Source: Apus apus
Taxonomy: Eukaryota; Chordata; Aves; Apodiformes; Apodidae
Direction of reading: 5' to 3'
Assembly (NCBI RefSeq): GCF_020740795.1
Contig: NC_067312.1
Coordinates: forward strand, 52,471,905 to 52,535,904
DNA: 64,000 nucleotides
Shown: positions 1-11,735 of the stretch, piece by piece
Numbering within the stretch: the stretch's first letter is position 1
Layout: every line of letters begins with the position of its first letter
Position numbers and translations under genes: made by a program
Notes under the pieces: generated by a model
The model's database searches: none
The model's input: only the letters and a program-made list of their open reading frames with translations
What the model was told of the DNA's origin: nothing

Positions 1-3000
1 GATTTAACAGCCATTTGAAGACTTAATTATCTGGAAAATACCATTAGGACATAGTTGTTTCCTCCTGTCTCTCTAGTTAGCACTGCAGACAGATTTACTT
101 GTGGCTATTGATACTTTTTCTTGTTTGATCAGCCTTGTTCTGGGGTTTGCCATACAATCAGTAGCTCAAGGCTTCAGAGCATGCTCAGGTAGCACTGAAA
201 AAGGTATAATAAAGGGATGGCTTCTGTTTAACTTGTTTTTACTGTCTCATGGTGATACTGCATTATTCTGAAGCTCATAGCAGAAAAAGTTATTTTCTGT
301 TTACAAGAGAATACTCCATTTATTGTGAAGTTTCAGAAGGTGTAATTGTTGCAGATAGCAGAAAGTGAGGCTTTTGATGTGGCAACAGATTAGAAATAAA
401 CCAGGAAAAATCACTCTTCCTGACCTGCTTATCTTTATTTTGCACACAGGTGTAAGAATGAGTTATGGCTAGGAAAAGTATTTATTTCTCAGTTTCTTGC
501 ATGACTATCTAAACAAAAACTTTAGAGAAGATTCTTCTTTCTCATCCTCTTATGAATGAGAGGTAGGTGAAAGGGAAGCATGCCCAAAAGAAGAAGGATG
601 GGAAGGCCTTGCATGGTGAAATAACTTTATACTAGAATATATTAAACTTGGTTATATCCTTCGGCTGCTTAACTATAGCTACTAGTTAGTTTGCTCAAAG
701 TAGCAATGAAGAAGTAGTGTACTCATTATTTAGAAGAGGTGCTGAAAGTAGCTCCGTAAAAATGCTTTAAGGTATGGTGATACTGGGGTTATTTTCTCCT
801 GCCTGAGGACATTGTCCAAAGCATACCTGGACAGAAGGACCTCACGAGGAGCTAGTCTATGCAATAGGAAATGGTTGGACTTGTGTTAGAAGAGCTACCT
901 CTGCAAAGTCCTCCCTCTGGCTGTTCTGATGGCCCTCTTCTTGTGCATTGAGAGTAGGACTTCAGAAAGGCTAGTGAACAAGGCTAAGCAAACTTCCTTT
1001 AATGCCAAGCAGTACTGAGTCCAATATCAGTGCCAAGTGGTTGCCCTCAGAGTAGTTGATGATCACTGTGATAAGCCTCTGAAGTCATACTGTGAAGCAA
1101 GTTGACTTGTAGGACTGAAGTGGTGAAACTGTTGTCTTTATCTTCAGGCTACTCAGCACTTTGTGTTGTAAGCTGTAATACATGTGGAGGGCACTAACTC
1201 TAGCTGTCTGTTTCTGACAAGCTTGGCTGTTGGTTGTCTTCTGGGAATGCAAGGTAGCTGATACGGCTTATCCTCTTTGAACCCTTCCAGACTCTAAAAA
1301 CTATCTGAGTTGCTCTTGATGGTGACAAAGACAGGTCAGCATGACTGATGGAAGGGAGTGTTTACTGAGTTTATCTTGGTGTGAAGAGGAGTTGGATAAA
1401 ATATACTAATCACAAATGTCTTTAGTCTTAAGTACTAGTTATAAGAAGTAGAATGGATAGTAAAAAGCACTGGCTATGTGAACTTACCTCATTAGTGTGC
1501 TGAAATGCCTTGCCTTTGGCTGGAAGAACCTTCTACTCTAATATTATAGTCCCCTACCTTCTGAGTATGCATCATAAAATGTAGAAGCAATACCACTTTA
1601 AGGGAAGGAGAAGGACTATTGAGTCAGTCATGTAGGCAAATTATATTAGTATACTTAGATATAAGGTGATTTTTCATTTCTTGGTGTATAAAAGAAGTCC
1701 TGTGTTACAGGGAAGGTCTGCTAGCTTTGTGGATTTACCACCTAGCCCCTGCTTTCTGCACGAGAGTAAAGCAAGTATTCTGTGTGTGGTTTGGTATTGC
1801 ACACTGGGTAAATGGACTCTGCTTTGGGACAACACTGTGAGTAAGATCATTATTACATTGTTGTCAGCATATGTTATAAAACTATAGATGCTTGGACATG
1901 TCTTTTGCAACAGTATCCTTAGAAATAAACCTTTATTTTAAGTTCAGAAGCAGACACCAAGCAGTATGGATCATTACTAACTAGAATAGTTCTAAACGTA
2001 CAGTGTTGACTTTAGGAGATTCAAGATGGAGTGATGGATTGGATTGACTCTGAAACCAGTAGAGAAATATCATTGTTCATGTCCAATGAAAACAAGGAGG
2101 TACCAGTAACAGTATTTAGGCTTTTTCCATGGGAAGTCAGGTACAAAAGTACATTTTTTCTGTGGACGAGATCTGATACACAACTAGCACTGTTTTTTGA
2201 TACGAAGGCTGGCAAGCAGATAGTTTTACTAGACTTGCTGAATTACACAAATACTTAGACTGAGGAGCTGAAATGAGAGAACTATTTATCTGATTCCAGT
2301 TAGCATACTTGTATTGGCATGTGTCAGCATGCTGGTACAATGCCATTTCCTCTTCTGCGTGCAGTATGCTCAGTCAGCATGCTGACTCTGCATCTTAATC
2401 GTAAGTTCTAGGGAGCTCAAAACAGATGGAAAGTTTGTTGTAATACTTCTAATGAATCTGACCTGGGTGCCCTCTGGCAACACTTAGCTCTGTGCCTATT
2501 AGGACTGTTTCTTTTCAGAAGAAAAGCAACCTGAAGACAAACACATCTGTTTTAACTCAGCTGCAGCCCTCAGCAATGATGTTGTTCCTTTTACCTCAGC
2601 AGACTACCAGCCTGAGTACTGAAGACCTTAATTAATGTTGTTTTGTTTTGTTTTGTTTTTTTGTCTAATAAGAAACCATAATCCTGTTATCACAGTTCTT
2701 CGAAGAATCTGCAAGATCTGTTAGCCTCACCTAGCTGGTTAGTCAGTGCTTCCCAAGACATCTCTTCCATGAAGCAGCTGATTTCCTTATGGAGAAAAGA
2801 ACTATGTATATTTAAAGGGTAGCCTCTCTTGGCTATTGTAGCAATAAACTGTCTCCAGCTTGAGAGACGTGTTCTCTGTGAACATGTTAGTTGCTCTCTG
2901 CTCTTCCAAGGCAGGCAGAGTGAGCACCTGGCTTATTCAAGCTGCTAATGTCAGTAAGAGTTACAGACCCCAGCTTAGCTTTAATTCCAGCCCTGTCAAA

Positions 3001-4663
3001 ACAAGGTTGGACAGCTGCAGTGTGCCTGCATAGTGCAGATGGGCTTAAACTGAAGGAGAGTGAAGTGTAAGCATGTTTTCTTTGTGGGCTTTAGTCTTCA
3101 TAAACCTATTTAGCCGAAGTGTTAATTGTAGTTGTAACTGCCTGAGTCCATGAATGTTCAGTGCTCTCTACAACTCTGCTTTGAGGGTGTTTCCAAACTG
3201 ATGTTAAGTGATGTGCAGGGCAGCTGCTGTGAAGTAGACAGATGCTTTTAACTTTGTGTGCCTCTCAAGCCAGTTTCTTTTGGCTACTGCAACTTGCGGA
3301 GGAGTAGCAGTTGTACGAAGTAGCTACCTACCATCTTTCAGACATAGGAGTCTAGTTATAAAACGCTAGGTTCTTGTAACTGAAAAGCTAGTTTTAACTT
3401 GAGTTTCCCCTGTTGGAGGCAGTAGAAATGTTCTTGGAGACTAGTATCTTCCAACTGAACTGCCATATTTGAATTGGTGACTTCACTGTTCTCTACGTAA
3501 CACAGTTAATTATTGCTGTTCACTGCTCTTAGATAAGGACTTAATACTTGCCTAGTTCCATGATAAAGGAGTATGAAGAGCTTCCTTTGTGCCATTAACA
3601 CTAGTGTGAAGCTGGGCCACACATACCCACAAAGAAATAGAGGATACAAGCAGCATAATGCTCTTAGTTTTAAATTAATTACCTGTCTTATTTAAGAGGG
3701 TGGTGCAAACTTGATTTTTTGCCTGCTATTAGATGACTTTGTAACAGTCTGTTCTTTCATTGAAGAGTGTATTAACATGGTGGGAGACACTGAAGTTTAA
3801 CCATGGTAGCATTATGGGTGAGAGACAGAAGTAGTAACAGGATTTGTTGTATCTTGCAGGCAGATGTTATGTATCACTGTTTCAGAGAGATGCCTTGCTG
3901 AGATGTAGCAGTTTTAAAAACATCTTTGCATGTTTTGTCTAGTCTGTAGATTTTAATTGTTTCACAAACACAGTTGTGTTTTGTTGTTTTTTTTCCCTCA
4001 TAACTGACATGTTCCTTATAGCTGTGTTTGGAAAAGAATAAATTTTGGGGTTCTGTGGCAAGGAATCCTGGCTGATCCTGTTGCTGAGGCTCTCCTGCCA
4101 GTGTCACTTCAGAGGGAGTAATGCTGCAGCTGAAGTAGAGAGGTATCAAACATACCTTCACAGAAGGTAACAGAAAGGACACTTTGCTAGGAATGTTAGC
4201 TGTAGCTTTTGAGCTGATCAGAAATTAGGAAGCAGCCAAACTAGGATAATAATTACAAAGTATTGGCTGCAGGGTTGTTAATTTTCCAGGTAGAGGTTAA
4301 AACAGTGAGAGTCATGCTTCTTAACTTCAGAACAGTTGTCTAGTAGTCAGCTTCTAAGACAGGGAGGAGAAAATGGGAGTGACTTCAGAACACTGTCGGT
4401 AGTCGCTTCTCAGCAATATCAGCTCTGCTGGCTAGGTAGTCTGAAGCACCATCTCATGATGAAGGAATTACCTTGTCTTACTGGTTTTGCAGAATAACGG
4501 CTCACTTGGTGTCTTGTTACCCTGCAGAGTATCAAGTAACACTAGCTTCTGTAACTCCCACATTAGATACTGCAGTGAAGCTTTCCATACAAGTTACTGA
4601 AATCAGTAAATCTGGCTGTTCTGTCTTCTCTCAAATGGCTAAACTACAGTCACTTCTTTGCAG
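1..4663 (+). other. CLTA intron 1 (3' part)
   Basis: The stretch ends in the exon 2 acceptor, so it belongs to intron 1. Exon 1 and the CLTA promoter are upstream of the window. I see no exon, CpG island or recognisable transposable element in it. It contains a short (TTTTG)n run near 2637-2662 and palindromic CAGCATGCTG motifs near 2325 and 2372. Confidence 0.8.
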
Positions 4664-4701
4664 GTGCTGTTGACGGAGTGGTTAATGGAGATGCATATGA
4701 G
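4664..4701 (+). CDS. CLTA: CLTA exon 2 (38 nt)
   Basis: The acceptor is ...TTTGCAG before 4664 and the donor is GTAAGG at 4702. The exon completes a split Gly codon and then reads AVDGVVNGDAYE, matching human AVDGVMNGEYYQ. It enters in phase 1 and leaves in phase 0. It is too short to be found by open reading frame length alone and was identified from the VDG-NG motif. Confidence 0.93.
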
Positions 4702-7700
4702 GTAAGGTAGAGATATTCTGTACTTGGAATGTGGTGTTTTCCTCTGAGAACTTTAGACTAATACTTCTCATTTCTTGCCTCTAATGTACTTCTGTCTCAT
4801 CTCTGAAGAGGGACTTCTGTTCTGATAGCTCATCTTATAAAAAGCTGTTAATGCTCTTTATGTGCCCCTCCTCTGAACTTACAGGCAACTTAAAGCATTG
4901 GTTCATTTTGAATTACAGGGCTTAATAGGATGTAACTGCTATAAGCAGACTGACAGGCTCTGTGGTATGGCTTAACATTGACTTGCCACTGACTAATAAA
5001 CTGAAAGCATGCTCTGACTACCTAGTTTAAAGCAGAGTTTTCTAAATTGTTTGTTTCTTAAGGATAATTAATGTGTCCTGGTTGTCTTACCAAGATGTGT
5101 CTTACAAGGAACTGACTGAAGGCATTATATACTTAGTGACATAAAGCATGTTAGTCAGCCATGGTGATGACAAAAGGAGGAGATAGTTGCTTTTTAATCA
5201 TCAGGGACGAATGAGGTATGCTAAAGCAATCACTGTGTTGTATCTGAACTTCACACCAGTCTGGCTAAGGCATTTCATTGCCTGGTATCAGAGCGGGCTG
5301 GATAGCCCTGATTAAATGAATGCTTGGGAAGTGGGCAGCATAGGAGCTGTGGAGGACCACAGTTTTAATTGAACACTGAGCTTTGTGAAGACAGAAGCAG
5401 ATTGCACTCCTGCTAACATTTTTATATCCTCACCATTGCTATGAGATTGATGGGAAAACTGTATCTTACTGGCCCTTTGTGCTTCCTTATACAACAGAAA
5501 GTAAAAGAAATACCTTGATTTTGTGTTTGCAATTCTAAGTGACCAGCTGCTTTGTTTGATACAGCTTCCTCCTAAAGAAGAAGAACAGACTGAGTGGGCT
5601 ACATGTAACTTCTGTTTTAGCTACCTATAACTAGTTTGGGTCTGCAACCAGCCAGTTTATTTTGTTTTGGATTGAATGTGAAGCTAACTCCAGCCTAGCT
5701 CCTTCTTTTTGCATTATTCCTTTGTGGAGGGCTTCAGGAGGTCCAAAGAGGGGCAAGATGCAAACAGTTTACACTGTTTTGATGCTTAAATATTGAAATG
5801 CCTCTTGTGCTCCAAATTGCAAACAGCAATCCAAATTCTGTATGTTAAAGAATTTAAGAATTCTTTAAAGGACATTGGCTTTTAATATCAGTTCAGTTTG
5901 CAAATGTCCCTGAGGTAATTATTACAGAGAACACTTTAAAGTCTTATGTACAAAACTGTAAAAAAAAGAAATTACTTTCATGGCAAATACTTAAGGTGAA
6001 ATGAACTAGGCCTACAACTGCATAGGGAGGTGCTAGGTATTGTCTACTGTTTTCTTCAGGCATAAATCTCTGGCACTGACTTGCCAGTCAACTCGAATTT
6101 GTGTTTGATCCCTGCTTGCTAGAGGCAGTCCTGTATGAATTTGCTTCAGTCATTCTGTAGTTTATTGCAAGAAGTTCTTCATGTTAATTGTGATGAAATG
6201 CAGTGTAACATCAGATGAATGTTTTATGTGCTTTGTTCATATCGAGTTAAATTTTATCTGTCTTGCAGGCAGTTATCTGAAATACTCAGTTGTCATACAT
6301 AAATGCTGTTATTGTTCCTTCCTTGAAGGAGAGTAATGGTCCAACAGACTCGTATGCTGCCATATCCCAAGCTGACCGACTGCAGTCAGAACCAGAGAGT
6401 ATTCGTAAGTGGAGAGAAGAGCAAAAGGAGCGCCTGGAGCAACTTGGTAAGGAGGTTCTTTGTTGCAGTAGTGCTCTTGTGAGTAACTTAGCGGCAGCTT
6501 CTTAAGCAGCAGAATTCTTAACTGTGGCTTCTGGCTTTTGGGAATCTAATACGCTTCTTGAGTTTGAGCAGTGAGTCTGGATGAGTCTTCCAGTAAGCAG
6601 ACTTAATACTGGCGTAGGAATCAGCAAGCAAGTGGCTCTCTGAACCTCAGGAGTATTCCTGTGGCCTGCCCTTTACTTACAAATAAGCTGACAGAAAATG
6701 AGCAGCTTTTATTAGCAGAAGAGAGTGAACAAATACCAATCAGTACTTTTTTCAAAGGATAAAGGTTGCTCATTTTGTAATTGCTGAGACTGTTGTCACA
6801 CGGATATTACCTAATAGCTTACTAGTGGACTAGTAACTAAACTAAGTACAGCTATGAGAAGCTGTCCACAGGTGAGTGTCACTGCATTTAAGAGGCTACA
6901 AACTGGTATGCTTTCTACTTGCATTAGGGAGGAGCCTTTTGCTTAGGGCAGAGCCTTCTGTACAGTGTGATTCTGGATAGAGCTCCTCTTCTGAGCTAGT
7001 TACAGCAGATGAGCTTGTCCTGAGCTGTAGGCTGAGTGTAAAAGCATGCTGAGTGCCATGATCTCTCACGTTGGAGAGACTTCACTGAGCTTTGTCTTAG
7101 CACTAGCATAGCAAAGTGACTGTTTCTGGTTTTGAACGGTTTGCAGGCCAACAGACTTATTAATCTGAGTAAGTCTACAAATGCCTATCCTAAACCGAAG
7201 TGGACTGTCCTGGTTCTGCAGGCATTCTGTTTAACTAATTATCTGAATGTTCGTGGTATTTAGAGTTCTCATGACCTAGATCAGGAGTTCTACCCTTATC
7301 TGTAGATGAAGCAACTGTCTGCACTAGATTGCTCTCTGAGCCATCACCTGAAATGTTAGCAAGATGCAGCTGGAACAGATGTGACTGACAAATCAGTTCT
7401 TAAATCTTCAGATGCAAACTCACGAAAACAGGAAGCAGAATGGAAAGAGAAAGCAATAAAGGAGTTGGAGGAGTGGTATGCCAGGCAAGATGAAAAGCTC
7501 CAGAAAACAAAAGCGAGCAACAGGTAAGGTTTCTGCAGCCATCTGGAGAGTTATGGTATTGGATATGAAGGTCATGAGGGACAGAGAGGATAAAATACTT
7601 CTAGTGTGTCGTAAGGCAGTGATCCTTCAGGTCATTAAAATAGCCTCTCCTACTAAGAAATGTGTCACTAGTGGTACACTGTCTCCTGGAGTTTTCTTAG

Positions 7701-10700
7701 AATCTAGATGAAATGTCCAACAATAGCAACAGAAAACATTAATACAATGAACCAGAATTACTGAATATTTCTTAAGACATGAAGTTTGAATGTTGCTAGA
7801 AGGAGCCTTAGTCTCCTCACTTGTTTACACGCTACTAGGTGAACAGGTCTTCAGTGACTATAATTGCCTACCTTGAGACTAGCAATTTTACTTGTTATCT
7901 TTAGAACACATGGAAGTGGCCTTCTAGTTAGTCTTTCCTACAAGTTATTTCATTAGATATCTTAAAACCTTTGTCTGCTCAGTTTGGAAGCATTTCAGAA
8001 ATACCCTGACTCAGTTCTGATATTAAAGAATTAAATGCTGTGTCTGTATTGGGTTTTGTCTAATTATGGGCCCTGAGGCAGAAACTGATGATTTGGCTTC
8101 TTGCCTAATAAGCTCTTACACTTTCTTAGAGGTTCCCTGTGGAATTTTGCCTTCCAGCTACATAAAGTAAGATAGTACTGACTTAATACAGCTTAGATTT
8201 CTACTTCTGAGCTAGGGTTGCCAGTGTCATTCTGTCCAGGTAATAATCGGGGCTGGTTTGTACTTTGGGAACCCACAGACTTCAAGATGAACTGTTTTTT
8301 TTTTGAAACACCATTTTTCTTCTCAAAATGGCCAGCAGATTTGTCTTAAGCAAAGTCCTAGGCATACTCTCCGTCTTACTAAAGGAAGAAAGGAGGCCCA
8401 CGCTTCCTACAAAATGATGGATTTGATGCTTCCATTCACTGAGATACAGTCTTTTGGTTGGGCCCAGACCTGGAAACAGGAGTGGCACACTTCTAATTGG
8501 TGACCAGAGATGATGATACACCCATAGCTTCATTGTGGCGAGTGCAGCGTATGCATTCTGGAGAAGGGTCCATTTAACAAATGTTGCACAGAAGGTATTT
8601 GTCATTCTCATCAGCCCGGTGAGATCTCTCCGCTGCTGGTAGTATCTGTCCACTGGAACTAGCCTAATGCTAACACCAGGACTCTAGTCCTGAACCAGCT
8701 GGTCCCAGCTTCTAGGATCTAGCAGAGCTTTTGTGTTGCCCCTGTAAGTCAGTGGTCTAATTGATACATTCCATGTGGTAGCTGCTTTCCTGTTACAGTA
8801 AGTCGAGGTAATACAAGGTTAATGTGCTTGTTAGAACTGCCTTCAGCTCTGTTCCGTACTTCTCATCCTTATCTCTTTTCTCCTGCCTGCTTGCCTGCCT
8901 GCCTGTTGGACTACTTGCTACCTAGGGTGGCAGATGAAGCTTTCTACAAACAACCCTTCGCTGACGTGATTGGTTATGTGTATGTTGCTTAACTACTAAT
9001 TCTGTTTGCTAGTCAACTAGGTAATGAGGAGGATCAGAAATAGTGCTGAATGTCTGAAGGTGACTTCTGAATGTTTCAGGGCAGTATAAGCTAAGATACG
9101 TAAGTAGCCTTTACTTTTTGGACTGAGTCTGATCTGCAGTATTAAGTGCAGTTTTCCTGTAAGAATCCCATACACTGCACAACATCCAGCACTTTCAGAT
9201 CAAGTCAGGTAGTATACAAACTACTGGACTTTTGGTAATGACTTCATTAGTCATTTGATGTTGGGGTTTACAGTTGCCTCCAGGGCAGTGAACACTGCTT
9301 AGCAAGATGCTTTGCTGGGTTTGTGGGTTAGTGTCTGCAGTCTTGTATGAGTGCTGTGTTTAGCCCTAGTCGCTTCCACAGGGAGGCATGATGTTTAAGT
9401 CTGCATTCTCTGCAACAGGCATTGAGCTCCTGACCTGTGCTCATTTACCTATGTAATTGGAAAAATATTCAAGCAGTGCTTGCAGGTAAAGCTCTGCAAG
9501 CCAAGGAAAGGAAAGGGTTCATCTGTCATAAATCAGGGTAGAAGAGGTGTGTGCATATAGAATTAGGATGCTAATAAGAGAACAGATGAAAAGTACAAGA
9601 AGTTGATAATGGAAAATCAGCATTAGCTGCTGGGAGAAGATTTAGGCTCAGCTTTGTGTAGTAATTTTTCCAGCCTGTGGATCAGTGAGAATACAGCCAT
9701 GACTTTCAAGCCTCCATGAGTATGCTAGTCTCTGTGGGACTGGAGGATTGCAATGTTTATTGACTTGTTCATGTGTTTTAATTTCTTCCCTTAATTTGTA
9801 GAGTTGAATTGAAAGATGGCCATGTCACAGATTCTAAGGTGACACCTTTAGAAGGTGTATTGGTGAGCCATGGTTTGGCTTTGAGTGTATTACTATTGAA
9901 GGTCCAGTGTGGAATTTGTTACCTATAACTGTAGGTGGATGTAAATCAAGACTTATGACATGCTGGATTTACAGGTGGTGTTTGACTTTTCTGAAGTCTT
10001 CTGGAGTTGATTTTAATACATTTTTCCAATAGAACCCTTATTTTCATACATCCAGTGCAAATGTGCAGTATAAGAGCTGCAGAGTGAAATTGGCAGCCTG
10101 TTTCTTGAGTGTAGACTAAGCTACTAGTGCATGTTCAGCAAGCTGATCATCTGCATTAAACTCATTCTCATTTTCTATATCTGACTTAAACTTTCTCTCC
10201 TTGTTTCTTCTCTTCACCTTTAAGCACAAACATAAATCATCCTTGCTACAGCCTAGAACAGTTAAGTAAAAAAATCTTCACTGCCCCTTAAAAGTGTCAT
10301 GTCACATAAAGTAGAAGTGTTGTAGTGACCCTTGTCTTCAGTGGTGTCTGTAACCTTTCCATCCCTGTGAACAGTGCTGAACCCCCATGGGAGACTCATC
10401 TTCACTGCTTTTTCTGTACTGCTTGTTGGAGTAGATGGATTTGGTTTGATCTCCTGATGCTTACTGCTCTTGCACTCAGGCAGCTACCAGGGCCCCACAG
10501 TTCACATAAACTAGATGCTGGAGTGTTATCCATGCATTGAAGCAATGCTGTTGGCAGCATAGCAGTGCCAAAATAATACAGCTGTGAAGCCACTGGCACT
10601 AACCTGTGCATAATGTAAAAAGCCTCCTGAAAGTCTCTTTAGGGTGAGAGCAGGGGAAATGTATTTATCCTGTGACCTAACCTCAGAAAAGTCATCTCCT

Positions 10701-11449
10701 CTGCCAAGTTATGCTTTAGTCTATAGCACCCACAAGCATGGGATTCGTGACATAAATTCCTTTTGAATCATGCTGCTTCACTACAGCATTGGGAATAATC
10801 AGCAGATAGTTTTATGGTGGCCTGTAGGCCTTGGGGCTGATTTAAATGCTCACATTGACATGCTTGCAGGGAGCTGTAAATTTCCAGTTGGCAGGTGTCC
10901 AATATAAGCCATCAAGTGGCAGAGGCATAACTAGTTCCAACTTGGGCAGTTTTCCATAAATAAAATACCTACATACGAGTATCTTCCTGGCAGTTTGTGT
11001 GGTGGCTCCTTAGGCAAATACTCAATAAGTATTTTTAAAACCAAGCACCTGTATTCCAACATTTTACACAGCAATCCTCTGCACTGCTTGTGCATAGCAT
11101 ACTACTGCAACCAACTTTCATCTCCAGGGTTGGGGCAGTGGGAGCTTAAGAAGCCATGATGTTCACAAGCAGCTGTCAGGTCACATGAAACATGCTGCAA
11201 GAAACTGCATCTTGTAAGAGAGAAGGTGTGCCTTAAATGTTGGGGCATTAACACAAGGTGCATTGCATTACTTTTAGGGCAGCTGAAGAAGCCTTTGTGA
11301 ATGATGCAGAAGACATTTTTCCAGGCACTGAGTGGGAACGTGTGGCTCAGCTTTGTGACTTTAATCCCAAGTCTAGCAAGCAGGCAAAAGACGTGTCCCG
11401 CATGCGTTCAGTCCTCATCTCACTCAAGCAGGCTCCGCTGGTTCGCTGA
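4664..11449 (+). CDS. CLTA: Clathrin light chain A, partial gene (exons 2-7; exon 1 lies before the window)
   Basis: Clathrin light chain A binds the hub of the clathrin heavy chain and regulates triskelion assembly on endocytic and trans-Golgi coated vesicles. Six exons (4664-4701, 6329-6446, 7412-7523, 8926-8979, 10225-10260, 11278-11449) join in one open frame with GT/AG junctions and encode residues 73-248 if exon 1 has the human length of 72 codons. Exons 3-4 hold the charged, Trp-containing helix (KW, EW and EEW at about 113, 135 and 146) that packs on the heavy chain. Exons 5-6 together give the 30-residue neuronal insert, residues 163-192. Exon 7 gives the conserved C-terminus ending APLVR. 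The N-terminal consensus region and the start codon are not in the window. Differences from my memory of the human protein are few, for example A100, K118, K153 and R248. CLTB is excluded by the close CLTA match and by the GNE neighbour. Confidence 0.97.
6329..6446 (+). CDS. CLTA: CLTA exon 3 (118 nt)
   Basis: The exon runs from a CTTGAAG acceptor to a GTAAGG donor. It begins ESNGPTDSYAAIS and ends KERLEQL plus the first base of an Asp codon. It holds the start of the heavy-chain-binding helix (RKWREEQ). The encoded segment is nearly identical to mammalian CLTA. Confidence 0.97.
7412..7523 (+). CDS. CLTA: CLTA exon 4 (112 nt)
   Basis: The exon follows a CTTCAG acceptor and precedes a GTAAGG donor. 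It encodes DANSRKQEAEWKEK through LQKTKASN plus two bases (AG) of an Arg codon. It continues the charged helix with tryptophans at about 135 and 146. Because it ends in phase 2, it can splice to exon 5 (neuronal form) or directly to exon 7 (general form, junction R-A-A-E-E) without losing frame. Confidence 0.97.
8882..8905 (+). repeat. (CTGC/TGCC)n tract before the CLTA neuronal exon
   Basis: Six near-perfect 4-bp units with one TGCT variant lie 20 bp upstream of the exon 5 acceptor. In the transcript they form a cluster of pyrimidine-GC-pyrimidine tetramers within the polypyrimidine region. Confidence 0.85.
8926..8979 (+). CDS. CLTA: CLTA exon 5, neuronal cassette exon (54 nt)
   Basis: The acceptor is CTACCTAG and the donor is GTATGT. 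The exon gives the 18-residue segment VADEAFYKQPFADVIGYV, the first part of the neuron-specific insert of light chain A. Its length is a multiple of three, so skipping keeps the frame. The donor was chosen over the GTGTAT site three bases earlier because GTATGT is a better consensus and gives exactly 54 nt. A pyrimidine-rich TGCC repeat lies 20 bp before the acceptor. Confidence 0.94.
10225..10260 (+). CDS. CLTA: CLTA exon 6, neuronal microexon (36 nt)
   Basis: A CTTTAAG acceptor is followed by 36 nt encoding TNINHPCYSLE plus part of Gln, and then a GTTAAG donor. The segment is identical to the second half of the human neuronal insert. GTTAAG is weaker than GTAAGT, as expected for a regulated microexon. 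Its length is a multiple of three. It is far too short for ORF-based detection. Confidence 0.94.
11278..11449 (+). CDS. CLTA: CLTA exon 7, terminal coding exon
   Basis: The acceptor is ACTTTTAG. The frame reads AAEEAFVND, then PGTEWERVAQLCDFNPKSS, and ends APLVR before TGA at 11447-11449. This is the C-terminal domain of the light chain, which lies near the triskelion hub and carries the calmodulin-binding region described for light chains. The segment NDAEDIF differs from human NDIDESS and is the most divergent stretch of the exon. Confidence 0.97.
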
Positions 11450-11735
11450 AGGAAAACATAATGGAAACACTACAAATGCAATATCTTAACCTTACTCAGA
11501 GAAGCTATGTGCAGTAATTGGATTAATTGTTTCAATATGGGGATCTTTTTGTTTTTGTTTTTTGGACCAAACTCATGATGTACCTAGAGCTGATCATTGT
11601 TTGATTGCATGTTCTTCCTCATGTTTTCTTCCTGTGTCTGAAATGGGAGAACCTCCAAAACTGTAGTCTCTGTGCTGTTGTGCACTGAGGTGTCATTTCC
11701 CGTATTACTGATATTAAAGATCTGTTAAACAGCAA
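11450..11735 (+). other. CLTA: CLTA 3' untranslated region
   Basis: Non-coding sequence follows the TGA. The nearest usable poly(A) signal is ATTAAA at 11713-11718, followed by a GT-rich stretch (AATGTGTTGACTTTGG) that suits a cleavage site near 11735. The exact cleavage position is estimated. Confidence 0.7.
11713..11718 (+). terminator. CLTA: CLTA poly(A) signal (ATTAAA)
   Basis: This ATTAAA hexamer lies about 265 nt after the stop codon and has a GT-rich downstream element. No AATAAA occurs between the stop codon and this site. Confidence 0.6.

Larger units (their letters stand above)
4702..11277 (+). other. CLTA introns 2-6
   Basis: Five introns (4702-6328, 6447-7411, 7524-8925, 8980-10224, 10261-11277) separate the CLTA exons. 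They are AT-rich, carry no CR1 that I can recognise, and show no other gene. The only distinctive element is the TGCC repeat before exon 5. A (T)10 run is at about 8291. Confidence 0.75.

Noticed and set aside
8282..8653. 123-codon minus-strand open frame in a CLTA intron
   Set aside because: No recognisable protein family and antisense within an intron. I could not support it as a gene or as a repeat.
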